In this document: positions 26,001-37,821 of the stretch, one piece after another | How positions within the stretch are numbered: the stretch's first letter is position 1 | How the letters are laid out: every line of letters begins with the position of its first letter | Source: Cercophora sp. LCS_1 | Taxonomy: Eukaryota > Ascomycota > Sordariomycetes > Sordariales > Lasiosphaeriaceae | DNA: 64,000 bases | Assembly: GCA_036250225.1 (NCBI GenBank) | Contig: JAPZLL010000003.1 | Span: 868,001-932,000 of the forward strand | Direction of reading: 5' to 3' | Notes under the pieces: model-generated | Seen by the model: only the letters and a program-made list of their open reading frames with translations | What the model was told of the DNA's origin: nothing | Database searches by the model: none | Translations under genes and position numbers: made by a program

Positions 26001-26119
26001 GATACCGCCTCGCCGTACCGGACACACCACCCGAGACCCTCACGCCAGACTCGTCCTCTTTTTCTGCCAGGCAATCCGAGGAACGGTCGTGGAACCCGTC
26101 TGCTCCTCTCTCCCCGCCC
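11004..26119. other. Very large interval without a recognisable gene (15.1 kb)
   Basis: This separates the divergent starts of the PQ-loop gene and the Zn2Cys6 factor. The DNA is GC-rich and CpG-rich, so it does not look like RIP-mutated transposon remains. Many open frames reach 100-240 codons (for example 15703-16431 on plus and 15465-16127 on minus). They overlap in several frames, have unlike composition and show no domain, so I treat them as chance. From about 24.5 kb to 26.1 kb the plus strand becomes markedly C/T-rich with short ATG-led frames, which fits a long 5' leader of the downstream regulator. No terminal repeats, tRNA or rRNA signatures were recognised. Long non-coding RNA or distributed enhancer-like promoter elements are possible but unproven. 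Confidence 0.5.
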
Positions 26120-28969
26120 ATGTCCAACTATGATCCCTTGGCCAAGGCAAGCGACATGTCTGCTGGGAAGGGGCCGGACGACGGCCATGTGCGGAAAGAT
26201 GTAGGCGCTGACCAGGCCGCCCCTCGACAACAGCTTCCTCCCATCAGCAGTCTCTTCCCCTCGGTCCGCTCACCCTTCAACCCTCCCCATCTGGACCGTC
26301 CAGGCCACTACTCTGCCAGCTCGCCGCTCGACCGTCCTTCCGGGCCACTCTCGGCCCTGGAGAGGACGTCTTCTTCCCCATCATATTTTCCCCCAGTGAC
26401 CACATTGCCACCTTTCTCACAGACACAGCCTCGCAGCGCTCCAGAATCACGGTTTGAGGAGCGGCCGCAGTTTCCACCGCTGCCCCGGTTTCCGGGGCCA
26501 CCATCGCCTCGCTCCAGGGAGCACGAGCAACGGGTGACAGAAAGCCGGAGCGACTACAGTGTTGGGAGCTGGACCAGTCGTCACGAGAGCAGCCGAGACT
26601 ACCCATATTCCCGCGAACCTCGCTCGTACAGATCGCCATCGGATAGGTATCCCGGACCGCTGTCGGCGAGCTCCCGCGACGAGGACCTCAGGGGCAGCCT
26701 ACGTGAGCAGCCGTCAACACACAGCCTTCCCAAGACGCCAGATAGCGTGGCAGAGGCCATCCCAGTAAAGGATGGGCTCGGACCCAAGATTTGGACAGGG
26801 ACGCATTTTCTGCCTCGGTTTGTGACGGCCAAAGAGGTGCCGGGCGAAGGCATGTGCTACTTTTACGACGACGGAAGCCACTGCAAAACAGTCATCGACG
26901 GGGAGGCAGTCAACGCACACTGGGGCGTCACCAAGGCCGGGAAGCCGCGCAAGAGGCTGGCGATTGCATGCGTGACATGCCGCGAAAAAAAGATCAAGTG
27001 CGACCCAGATTACCCGCGGTGCGTGCAGTGCGAGAAGTTTGGGCGGGTTTGCACATTCAAGAACGCGTAAGTCATGGAAAGAGTCGGTTGGGGTTCCCAG
27101 CCGGCCCGTGTCATCAAAACATTTGGAATCTAATAGTGGTGATCATGCTATAGCCCACGAGGCGGCCACAACACGTCTCCATCAACCCCACCGGCCGAGC
27201 CCGAGGACGTTCGCCGGCTGGGCGGTATCATCAGGCCGCCGCTTGACCATATTAGACCGAGCAGCCACTCAGGCGAGCCCATCTCTCCCCGACCATCGTT
27301 CCGACCGGCGAGCCCCGACCTGCCCGGGCCCATTCCCCCAAAGCGTATTCGAGTCGGCTACGATCACTACACGCCGACGACGGGCCCGCGGTCCCCGATG
27401 GCACCGACGCCCGACACAGCTCGACCGACGCTCTCGTGGCATCAACCTGAGCTGCCGCGTATCCGTGATGATGCTGCTTTGTGCCATGCCTGGCAAACTG
27501 ACCCGTATGTAACCGACCCTCAGTCTGTTCGCACCACTGTCATGTTGTTTTTCGCCCACACCGATGCTGCAGCCCTCCGTTTTCTGCCCGAACATGCATT
27601 TACCTCCTGGGTACAGAATGGCGCTCACACAAAATCGCCAGAAGATCTGATGCTCACCTATAGCATCCTCGCAGCCGGAACTGCCCTTTCGGGTGGTTCC
27701 AGAAGCACGGCTCTCGAGTACGGGCGAGTCGCACAATACGCAGTCGACCGTTCCGCCCTGTCTCTCCAACTTGTCCAGTCACGGATGGTGCTTTCGCTCG
27801 TCTTTCTCGCCCTCTCACGGCCGGGTGACGCAAATGACATGTTGAGCGGCGCCATTTCAGCCGCAATACGCCTGCAGCTTAATATCGGGCCAGAGAGGAC
27901 TCGGGATGCAACTATGGCGGTGTTCCCGTACGGCTTAACTAGGGCAGGCTATTCTGAGAGTCGGACACGGACTTTTTGGGCATGCTTTATCCTCGAGCGC
28001 CTCAGCGGCCTTTTCCCGACACGCGGGACCATGCTCAACACCGAGGACGTGTTTATCCGACTCCCCGCGGATCTGCCGAGCTTTGAAGACCAAATTGCGG
28101 TGGTCACCCCGATGTTTGAGCCTCATTTTTCTTCCCGTGGTCAAGACCGAAGCAGAACGGGAATCATGGGCTACCTGGTCGAAGTGGTTGCGGTTTGGGG
28201 TGACGTCATTGCGTCGATTTACAGGCTATCACAACGCGGAGCATACTACGGCTTCGACTTTGACCAGTTTTGTCGCACCACCATGTCGAGACTCGACAAC
28301 TGGAAGTCTTCACTGCCGTCGGCGTTCGAATTCTCGCCAACCACACTGAGCAAAATAGCGAAGGAAGACCAGGGAACCTTGGTTTTGATGCATCTTGTCT
28401 TCCACCTTAGCGTGGTCAAACTCCATCGCCATGCCTACCCACAGGCATCTATCTCTCGAGTCCAGTACGCGCTCGTTTCCCAAGAGCACGCCTATAAACT
28501 ATTAGAAGTGGTGTGTGCGGTGGCAAAGGATAAGAGTGTTGGTCGGACAAATATGCCACCACAACTCACCAGTTTTGCCGTCCTCGAGGCCATCGATGTT
28601 TTGTCTGCGGATGGCGATTTGCGGGACCTCCCACGACTTGTTGATGCCTTGGCAGTGGCACACTCTGTCGTGGAAGTTCTGGGCACCGTTTGGGATGACG
28701 CGAGGGTGCATCAAACGGCGATGGACCCTCGGCTCGACAAGCTAGTGAGGCTTCGCGAACGGGGGTTGAGCTATGAAAAGGTGGTTCAAGGGGCACAAAT
28801 CCCGAGAATTCAAGGGTTGCGGGTCTACCTGCATGGCGATGACGGGTCGAGTGGGAGGAATATTGGACGGAGTCTGCGATGGCAGAGTCCGGGCGCGCTC
28901 GAGACTCGGTTTCCACCCGAGATGGATTCTGTGTATTCGGCTCTTCTAGGGGCCGCAGCCCATGTATGA
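26120..28969 (+). CDS. Zn2Cys6 fungal transcription factor with middle homology region
   Basis: Two exons (26120-27066 and 27154-28969; intron 87 bp, GTAAGT donor) give about 920 aa. The alternative ATG at 25973 adds 49 residues in frame. The first 230 residues are Pro/Ser/Arg-rich and probably disordered. A conserved block (GEGMCYFYDDGSHCKTVIDG, then NAHWGVTKAGKPRKR) leads into the binuclear cluster LAIACVTCREKKIKCDP, then RCVQCEKFGRVC. All six zinc-ligand cysteines are present. The exon-2 product is a fungal-TF regulatory domain of about 600 aa (ARTFWACFILERLSGL-like region, here TRTFWACFILERLSG). The order 'VNAHWGVTKAGKPRKRLAIAC' recalls regulators of the RosA/NosA/Pro1 group of sexual-development factors. 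That is a tentative memory-based link, and this protein is longer. It is nuclear and DNA-binding. Its very long upstream region suggests complex regulation. Confidence 0.88.
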
Positions 28970-31551
28970 TGAAGCCAACGGCCTGTTTATGGTTATAAAA
29001 GGGTAGGAACGGGGTGGGTCAGGACTGGACGGGTCATCGGTTGCCGCAAAACGCTCAACCGCTTTTTTTTCTTTTTGTCTCTTTTTTTTTTATTCGCTTG
29101 TATATTTTTTTTTTTACTATGGTTGGGTTTTTGGTTTTTGTTTGACTTGCATTGCACATGGCGTTTTTGTCTTCTTTTTTGTGTGTGTTTTCAAAACAGA
29201 CGGGCTGCGGGGGCAGAGATAACCTTGGCAGGAGGACGTTAAAAGCACAAGGGTTGATGTTTGTATTTGTATTTAGTCCACCTGAGGAGAGGTGGTGGTG
29301 CTCAAGTAAATACCCGGCAGGTAGCATCCACGAGACTTGGTGGTGATAATTCAGAGCAAGGCTAGAAAGCATTTCATCCTTCACTTGCGTGGCTAGTATG
29401 GGCGCTTGTGGTTGAATTATGCGCAACGCCAAACGAACCTCACAGGAGGCGGCCCCACTGGTTACTCTGGGGCGTAACCTGGTTGGTCAAGACCACGTCT
29501 TGCGCATCCGATCGGCTCACCGTCCCGTCGCGCCGTTTCAGGGGCGCGATCGCGTTCTGGCTGCCTTCTAGAAGCAACCCAAGAACCGCAAGCGCAACCG
29601 CGCCGCATCATGAACCGCAAAGCAGCGGCAACTTCCTTGGGCGGTTTCGTCACGAGCTTCAGTGCTCGAAGCTGAGACGCGTCGGACGCGTCGTGGGGGT
29701 TGATGACGTTGCCAGGCCGTGCAGCAGGAACCCCCCTCGGCACACTGTGTAGATTTGAGCAACAACTCAATTCCCTTGGCCAAGCAAGGCAGGTTGGGGA
29801 TGAAAACATTTATCTGTTCAACTTGAGTGGCATCGGCTTTAACCTCATTGGCCGGTAAATCACAAAATGTCACAAAATGTCTGCACATTGTCGTCTTTTT
29901 GGAATACCTTGATCCGCCTGGGCCGGCTAACAGATAGGTTGAGGGTTGAAAACCCCAATATGGCAAACGCATTCAATACGGGTTCAAGTGCATTTCGCTG
30001 GGATCTGGTATTATAGTTGTGCTTTTCACATTTGGGTGTTGAACTTCGATCTTCCCAAGCAAACAATATGGCTGAGGATAAATCATCAATCTGATCAATG
30101 CAATGAAGGCTGGGCCGGGTGTACTCGCCTACTGACGGATAGGTTGTGAGGCACAGCGTTGGGGTTTTGCTCGCCCAGGCGCCGTACATCATGTTGTGTT
30201 TGCGGTTACCAAGTCATAGAGCGCAGGGTCTGCAAGAGGGTCTGGGATCTCTGCAGACAGAACTCGGTCGATATATAGGGGGTCTTTGTGTTTGTGAGTT
30301 GACTCTTGATCCAAAAACAGTAGTTGTGTCTGTGTGGTAGACCCGGCGGCATCTCTACGGATCGGTTTCTTCTTGCACTGGGATATTGCATTTCCCCATT
30401 TTCTTCAGCTGGAGGTTCTGGATAGAATGAAAAATTGTACAAGGGCATACACGTGAAGGCGGTTTAGAGGGGCAGGCCTATCAAGTCACGACACAACTGT
30501 TCTGTATATACATTTCTGTAACAATTTAAAACACCTGGACAGTCAAACATATTGTGCTGTGGAATATGGTCTGCCAGATGCAGATGGTATGGCCCAGATG
30601 CTCCCAACTACCGAGGCATGAAGCAGCTGTGAGCCATGTATCTTTCAGTGAATAATCTACCCGAGTAGCAAGTCTTGAAGTTGGGGGTAGTAAAACCAGT
30701 CCGTTGGGTTTGGAAAACGCTGGTCTCAGTTGTCACGGCTGGCAGGCTGAACGAAAATTGGTGTTGGAGCCATTTGTTGGTATCAATTTGTTGATACTCT
30801 CAAAAGAGACGCCTCAAGCTCTGCAACAGCGCTGACCGTTGTCAAGCATTCGATTCGCACTTCACTTGCGGAGATACATCAGGTACACCCAGTCCCATAG
30901 TGACATCTTAAGTTCTTCGGTCCTCTCCGTTTTCCTACGGACATATCGGAGCCATTATCGGAACCATTATTTGCTCGTGGCTTGAACAGCTGGACCTTTT
31001 CCGCTGTGTGTCTCTCGCGTCAAAAGTGTCTTGGCTTTCTTGACCCCCCGGACTCGGCGTTAGAATATCGAGTCGTCAATGCACCCCTGTCAGTCAACAG
31101 CTATGCAGAAAAGAACACCCTTGAAAAGAAGCGATTCCTCATGTTAGAGGAAAGCTGTGGGATTACCAAACGACCGCGGGGCGTAGGAAACGAGCGTTCA
31201 CGGTGCGCGCTCCAAGCTTCCAGGTTTGCAGTTACACGACGCTAAGCGCAAGCCAAGCGATGGGCTGCAGGGGTGGGTCCCACTAATCTCACGAAACCGT
31301 TGAAGCTGCGTCACAGTTTTCGCGCAAGGTGCGGCGTTTCCGGGAGTCATTTCTATCCTCTTCTCCCACCACCTTTGCAATTTCGCCTTCTCATCATCCA
31401 ATTGAGCCCTTATCGAACGTATAAACCCTACGGACACATCTAGGACGCTGCGCGCTACGACAGTCCCCTGATATCCAACCCGCGAGCCTTGCATCGTCCA
31501 CTTCACTCCCAACTGCGCCGAACCCCTCGATATCACCAGGAGATCGCAACG
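28970..31551. other. Intergenic region, 2.6 kb
   Basis: This lies between the stop of the Zn2Cys6 gene and the start of PGA2. T-rich tracts at 29063-29150 probably belong to the 3' end of the upstream transcript. The rest is unique sequence with a few AT-rich stretches (30450-30900). I see no coding gene, repeat family or RNA gene. Confidence 0.45.
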
Positions 31552-32053
31552 ATGGATGGCCTCATCAACCTTGGGGAGGCGGCGTACACCCGCTTCACAA
31601 CAAATATTCAGGGTACATTTGCCAACATGACACCAGAGAAATGGATCCGGGTCGTTATTGTTGCCGGAACCTGTGCGTGCCCCCATCCGGCACTCCCGTT
31701 TACCATGCAATCGCTAACATCAGTGCGAAGACATGCTCCTAAGGCCTTATCTCCTCAAGCTCGGCGGGCGCCTTCAGATGAAGACATACGAGAAAGAATC
31801 TGCAGAGGCGGAGGAGGCAGCCAAGGCTCAGATCTCACCGAACAGCTTGCGCGGCCAAGTCGATATTCCCGAGGACAGCGACGACGAAGAAGAAGAGGCC
31901 GGTGAATCGACGTCGGCGGACTGGGGCAAGAAAGCGAGGAGAAGGCAGCGCGACATGATCAAGAAGATGCTCGAGGCCGAGGAGCGCAGGCTGCAGGAGA
32001 CCAAGGAGGAGGAAGAGGACAAAGACATCGAGGAGTACCTGGTGAAGGAATAA
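31552..32053 (+). CDS. pga2: PGA2-like ER protein-trafficking factor
   Basis: Two exons (31552-31672 and 31731-32053) encode 147 aa. The intron (58 bp) has a GTGCGT donor, a perfect CTAAC branch site at about 31714 and a GCGAAG acceptor; the join restores GTYMLLRPYLLKLGG. The N-terminus (MDGLINLGEAAYTRFTTNIQ) is followed by one transmembrane helix at about 31-50. The C-terminal tail is acidic and then strongly charged (DSDDEEEE, KKARRRQRD, EEEEDKDIEEYL) and is predicted to be coiled coil. Length and architecture fit fungal PGA2 proteins, small ER/nuclear-envelope proteins that in yeast are needed for transport and maturation of secreted cargo such as Gas1 and alkaline phosphatase. Family recognition is from memory. 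Confidence 0.88.
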
Positions 32054-33825
32054 GCTAGGTGCTACAAGGCAACTCTTTGGGCAAATAATTGGATAAGAAT
32101 GAAAGACCGCAGCATCATCATTGGGGGCCAGGGGTTCGACCTGTCTGTTGGTCACAATGTGGGATCTGGTAGATTGGGACCATACGACCACTGCTTACGG
32201 ACAAGGCACTCACCCTGACCGACCTCTTGGAAGCTAACGACGTATCATTTCGCGATATAGTGGCTTCTCCTCTTCAGATGCAAGGCAGCAGGCGTCCTGT
32301 CGCCTCAAAACCGTTGCCAAGATCATAAACACTAAGCCCACTCAGTTGCCTACTGTGCCCGAATGTCTGGGTCCAACAACGGAAAGGGGTGAAAAAAAAA
32401 CCCCCATGCTCAATCCCCAAGGCAACCACCCTCACATCACATGCTGCCTGTCGTGGACTCGAAAGCTTGTCATCAAATGACTGGGATAATGCCCCGCATC
32501 TCGGGAGCAGCCGAGGACGAAAAAAAAGGCGACCAGTGAACCAGGCAGCAAAAAAGAAAAAACCCCTGACACGACACCCTTCTGGAAATCTTCGATGCAG
32601 CGCAGCGTGACCGAGATCTCACATGTGGAAGTTCCATTCATTTGGGGCTTTGCACCACGCACACGCACATGCGTACCCCAATCTTCTCTAAAAATAGAAA
32701 CCACACAGTCGCCAAGTCCACGCACGCACACTTGCATGTGCATTTGAGAACCTTGCGACTTCAAACAAGGCGACATTTTCAAGCCCTCAAGGCAGACACC
32801 ACGGGGCGCGCGGGGCTCAACACCGAGGGGACGGCGGCGGGGTGCCAAATGAACCCGGTCACGAAACGCCATCCCGTGCAGGTTTACGTGCCTCATCCTT
32901 GCCGCGGGGCGCCGCAGGCAGGGCTGAAGTCTTGAGATGAAAATGTGACACGAAGATCTGAAGGAATGCCTCAGGCCACCATGCGCTTCCCAGATTTACA
33001 CACCGAAGCAACGAAGATTGAAACCCCCTGAAAATGGCCGACAAGGCTCAAACAAACCTGGAAGCTGGCGGAGTCGGCGCGGAATTCATCACGCAAAGAC
33101 GCATCTTTGCAATGCCACTTGCTCCATTCCGTACTCGGTATTTGGACGGACACCGAGGTTTCAAAACTGACGGGACGTACGTCAACCCGAGGACGCGGCT
33201 ATGGCTTAGACCTGGGCTGGCGGCGTGGCGACAACATCCAGCTCGCCACTCGTTTACGTGAGAGGTGTGGCAGCCTCGGCAAACAGTCACAGCTACAATG
33301 ATGGTTGAGTCCAGACTGCAAACAATGAGAAGTGTTTGATCTGTATACAAGTGTTCTGTGCAGAGTATTCCTACACCCTGATCAGGTGAGAGAAGGTCCA
33401 GTGTGTCTCAACGTGGCTTCTGTCATCCGGTCATAGTTACCAATTTACATTGCTGATCGCAAAACCGTGTAAATCCTGACGGTGAAGGCGCAGCTGATTT
33501 CCGTATCCATCGTCCATCTCATAATCCCACATATCTGAACCTCCGACATATGACCTTGTCCCGTGGTATCCTTATTCCGGAACGCCGCGCAAAACAAAAG
33601 AACATAACCCAACAAAATCAAAACGAAGAGAAAAGAAAACAAACTCGAACAAGTGATCCCATCTTGTTGACTCCGGCCCATGCAATTGATCCCAAGTCGT
33701 CTATCCTGCCAAAATATGGGACAAAAGGAAAGAGATGGTTGAACCAGTGCATATCGCAGCAACGACGGGGTGAAAACGGATACGGCACCATGAATGGCAA
33801 AGTCTCCATGCTGCACAACCCAAGG
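32054..33825. other. Intergenic region between convergent genes
   Basis: These 1.8 kb lie between PGA2 (+) and the C2H2 gene (-). Short A-rich runs occur at 32392 and 32521. No gene, repeat family or RNA gene was seen. Confidence 0.45.
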
Positions 33826-34053
33826 CTAGAAGTACTCTGAGTGGGGTGTCAAGTTTCCAAGCATCCCGAGGGGTGACTCCGGTGACGAGGTCATGTAGCC
33901 AAGCTGCTCAGCGAGGCCCTGCTCGGGAAAGTTTTGTTCGGGCGATGGCAAGGTCCACTGACCAACTACGTCGAAATGCTGCAGCTGGAAAGGCTGCTGC
34001 TGGAAAGGCTGCTGTGTGAAATGCTGTTGTGGGAGGTACGGCTGGGAAGGGAC
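33826..34053 (-). other. In-frame open extension beyond a TAG of the C2H2 gene
   Basis: After the TAG at 34054-34056 the same frame remains open for exactly 75 codons to a second TAG at 33826-33828. The encoded stretch is Gln/Pro-rich (QPYLPQQHFTQQPFQQQ, then QLQHFDVVGQW) and ends EQLGYMTSSPESPLGMLG, then NLTPHSEYF. This is protein-like composition, unlike the surrounding non-coding DNA. A 48-bp interval 34024-34071 starts GTATCT, ends ACAG, is a multiple of three and contains the TAG. Removing it as an intron would join LG to HFTQQ in frame. Readthrough, a nonsense mutation or a sequencing error are alternatives. Confidence 0.6.
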
Positions 34054-34965
34054 CTAGACTCCCGGAGATACACCCAATGCAGCCTGTGAGTCCTGCTGTG
34101 CTTTCTCCAGGTCTCTGATACGCTGAACCAAACGGGAAGTTTGCTGTGTGAGTGCGTCGACTTGGGATTGGAATTCCTTGATCTGCTGGCGCAGACGTTT
34201 ATTCTCCTCGCGAGGGTCCGAGCCGCTATCGTCGTCCTCGCGCTTCCGCTTCTGCCCCGCCGCGATTTCGCTCCCCGCGTCGTCCGTCTCAGCTTCCACA
34301 ACACCGTTTTGACCGCCGTTCTGGGTGTGGACCCGTCGCAAATGCTCGTTCAGGTTTTCAGCTCGAGAGAAGCCTTTTCCGCCGTGTCGCTTGCAGTTCA
34401 GATGCGGACAATGGAATGACTGCTTGGGACCGCCGTGCTTTCCGTGGACCTCCCGTTCGTGTCTTAGTAGGCCGCCCGCATAAGTGAAGCCCGGGAGTTT
34501 CTCGCATCCGTCGGCAGCGCATTTATACGGACGATCGTGCTTGTCCATATGTTTGCTGGATTCGTTAGCAAGAGCTCATCTCGGCGGGATCGCAAGGTCA
34601 ACATACTTCCATTCGCATTTGCGCCCAAACTCCTTGACTTCCTCGGTGCATTCCGGGAATGTACATACGAACTTTCCATCCCCATTCTTCGTGACTTCCC
34701 GATCGGGCTTCGGGATCGGCTTGATGCGAGTCGGCGTGATCGCGGTCGGCGAATCCTCCTTTACCGGCAAGGAGGAAGGTGGCAGGACCTCTGCTGCCAG
34801 GTTGAGCTGAGGCTCTGGACTCTCAACGAAAGTTACCGGCGCATTGAATGTTGCGACTGTCGCAAGGTCTGCAACAACGGAGTCGTTGATGGGATCCTGA
34901 TGGTCCATCGGGGGGTACGAGTCGTCATGTTGCATGTACGCCCGATGCTCGAACACCACACTCAT
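34054..34965 (-). CDS. Three-finger C2H2 zinc-finger protein
   Basis: Two exons (34965-34607 and 34555-34054; intron 51 bp, GTATGT donor, GCTAAC branch site, CCAG acceptor) encode 286 aa up to the first stop. Zinc fingers lie at about C101/C106/H122/H126, C132/C137/H152/H157 and C169/C174/H191/H196, including KHMDKHDRPYKC and GFSRAENLNEHLRRVH. A basic QKRKRE segment (221-226) could be a nuclear localisation signal. Residues 236-280 form a likely coiled coil (ENKRLRQQIKEFQSQVDALT). I infer a DNA-binding nuclear protein. The start at 34965 is the first ATG in the open frame. The frame continues upstream to a stop just before 35022, and a CCTAG acceptor-like site there leaves room for another 5' exon. 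The C-terminus may extend past the TAG (see the adjacent entry), so the gene could also be a recent pseudogene. Confidence 0.78.
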
Positions 34966-37821
34966 CTTGCCGTCGAAGTCGGCTCCCGCGCCGTCGTAGT
35001 CCTCCACGGCGGCGGTATATACTTGCGAAGTCTAGGTGTTGTTTTGTGGTACAAGAGTAAAACACCCCGAATCGTCGAGGGATGATGGCGCCAAAGCAGT
35101 GCGAGTCTCCGAAATCGAAACCGAGTTGGCAGGTCGCAAGAGGTGTTGAGGAAAGAACAATTCGAGGATTACGAAGCTGCCTTTTGAGATGCGCCTGCCG
35201 AGCTTCGCGAAAGATCCCGATATGGCAAGCTTCGAGTCGGCGCGAGAAGTTTGGCCTGAAATCTGAGGTCAAGGGGCAGGAGGCGAGGCATGCAGAGTGG
35301 CGGAGCCTGGCGTCTCGGGTAAACACTGGGTAACGAGGAGCGGGATGCTTTGTCATCCGCCGCCTGATTCCTGACGATTCTGTCAATTTATGGCCCCCAA
35401 CCACACTTGATAAGATAACTGCGAGTTCTTGGCACCGCAGCGAGGCAACCAAGAGCAGAGACTCGGGGGCTCGGTGTGTCTCACCTTGGCATCGAATCTG
35501 CAAGCTTAGTCGACAACGGTCAACAATGTTTCGTCCACTCGGTCTGCGAGGTCGGAACAAGGCGGCTGGCACCTCATATTAGTATTCGACTCGAAAACGT
35601 CGCGAGTCGATAGCGAATCGCCCAACCGACGTGAATACGGTTGGTGCTGAGGCAGCCATGGCCCGCCCATGACTCATCGAGAAGGATACCGGCTTCGGCT
35701 TCGGGCTTCAAGGCTACCACACCCTCCTGAACATGGACGCCATAGGCTATCAGCCGCCAATATTGATCAATACTCGACTACCTCGCCCCCTCGCACAGTA
35801 TCCCGGAGTGAAGACGCGACTGTCGCTCGGCAACGCGTTAAAGCCCAACTATTTCAGCCCCTGGATGCAACCCTGAACCGACTTGCCCAGATGTGCACAA
35901 CGTCAACAGAGTCACATATAAAATGCAGCATGGGTCTGTCTGAGTCCTCTTGAAGCCGTCGCCACGTCCTCAAGGCGCCAAGACGTGGACAAGGCCTGCG
36001 GTATCGAGCATCGGCATCCAGTCCTTGCTGGAAGCCGCACTGAATACCCAACGGCGGACGCTTGAATGCTCCAAGGCGGCCGGCCGGACCTGCTGCCTTC
36101 CACCACCTCGTCAGGCAGGACCGTCAAAAAGCCACCGGGCAAGGAGAAAAACAGCACAAAGGTGGAGCTCATGCGTCCTAAACCGCGCGTGTGAGGGGCC
36201 TGTGGCCCCTGAAAAGACGTTCTCCCGGAATCAGAGACAGAAGCGTCCATTCGTCCCAGGACATTGATGCTACACCTCCGCCGCTCGGGAGGATCTGATA
36301 CCACACACACTGTGGGGCGACAATCAACCAAGCACACAAAGGCGTCATCAGACATCGGGTGCAGGCAGCGCTCCTCAGACACTACTTCGCCAAGATCTTC
36401 TGGGCATATTCTGCCGCGACCAACTGGTGTCTTTCCCCAGCAGTCACTGAGCGTGCCTTGGTATCCTAGGACGCATATCTTCCAGGACGTGACTGATGCG
36501 TGGCGCTCTTGGGACTACCGTGCTGTCATGACACCAGTCCGTCCATGTGTGATAGAGCAAGGATGAAAACGGGGACTCACCGGTGAGTGTCACCTCCCCG
36601 AGCTGGATAACGCCTTGGTGAAGTTCTTGATGGAGAACCGGCCGGTGAGTCACCTGAAGCGGCAGACCTCCGTTTAGAGGTGACCTAGGTGTGAGCATGA
36701 GTGACACCTTTGCGATGCATCCATATCACGCACTCCATGCCGTCGAGGCGAATGTCGTATGTATCGCATCCCCACCGCCCAAGTATCTGCCTGCCCAGGG
36801 CGGCATCTTGCCTTATATGGGCAGCACTTCGCCCGAGTAGCATCATCCCAGCCCAAAACCACAGGAATGAATCGGCGTTGAGGAGAGTACCGAACTTTCA
36901 CACAATCGTCAAGCTCTTGGAGCATGCGGGCGCCGCCCTCATCACAACCGTCGCATCTCGTGTGTCGTGTGGTCAGGGTCAAAATGATCAAAACGTACAC
37001 ATGAAGACATGAAGACATAAAACCATAGCATTCAATTATAAATCGCCTAGCGCTCCCCGCGGCGAAAAGGACTCGTCGTTGGTGACGTCGTTTATCATGG
37101 GTGTCAGATGAAGCCATGAAAGAGTTTGTCGGATGAGATATGACAAAACAATAGGCTATCGAGCACTGGACGTTGCTTCCTTGAATTCGAGGCATTGAGA
37201 GGCAACAAGGCTGCACTCTAAACTCAACAAGCGCCCTTCCCCACCTCAATCCTTGCATCCGGTCAACGGCCCACGGCCCGACCCTGCGGCAGTCCCGTCA
37301 CTCTTCCGCTTCTGTGCCTTTTTGCAGCTTCGTAAAGTGAATTCAAGATGAATTGAACTCAATATTTCACCGGAATTGGTTCCAAATGGCAGAACGAAAC
37401 ATACCACAACATACCAACTCGGCATCGGGTATTCTCACGCCGTTATCATCCCCAGAAGCGCACGATGGAACGTGAGCGGAGCACGTCCGGATGATAAGCT
37501 CGATGCTCAACTCCCAAGAGGGCCCGCCACAAGCCGAAACCCCGCGCGCGCATTGCATCGGGCCGCCGTAAGTCTTACTAAGACGATGATGAAGCGGTTT
37601 GCAAGACAAGAAAACATGCAATTGGAAGACAAAGTCTCCGTTGGGCGGAGCTTGGGGCCAAACTAAGCAATGATTGTGCGCAATCTATTGTAAACCAAGA
37701 CTGATGACCGCGCGCGAGCGAGAAGTCGTATAAGAAGGTCTGCCGTTGACGGAGCAGTCAGAAACGTAACCTGGAGACTACACCTACTACTACTACCTAC
37801 TCCTGAGCACACGCGAACACG
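34966..37821. other. Intergenic region between divergent genes, 2.9 kb
   Basis: This lies between the C2H2 gene (-) and ACC deaminase (+). Unique sequence for the most part. A short palindrome ACTCACCGGTGAGT occurs near 36575, with GGTGAGT recurring at about 36650. ACTAC repeats precede the deaminase start at 37780-37800. No further gene was recognised. Confidence 0.45.

Noticed and set aside
11004..26119. The 15-kb interval as a degraded transposon cluster
   Set aside because: It keeps high GC and CpG, shows no RIP-like AT bias, terminal repeats or pol-like fragments.
34925..35572. 215-codon minus-strand frame upstream of the C2H2 gene
   Set aside because: It runs out of frame with the zinc-finger exon and shows no domain; treated as 5' region.
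36444..36707. 87-codon minus-strand frame and GGTGAGT palindromes suggesting an old mobile element
   Set aside because: No recognisable element protein and no second copy of the ends in the window.
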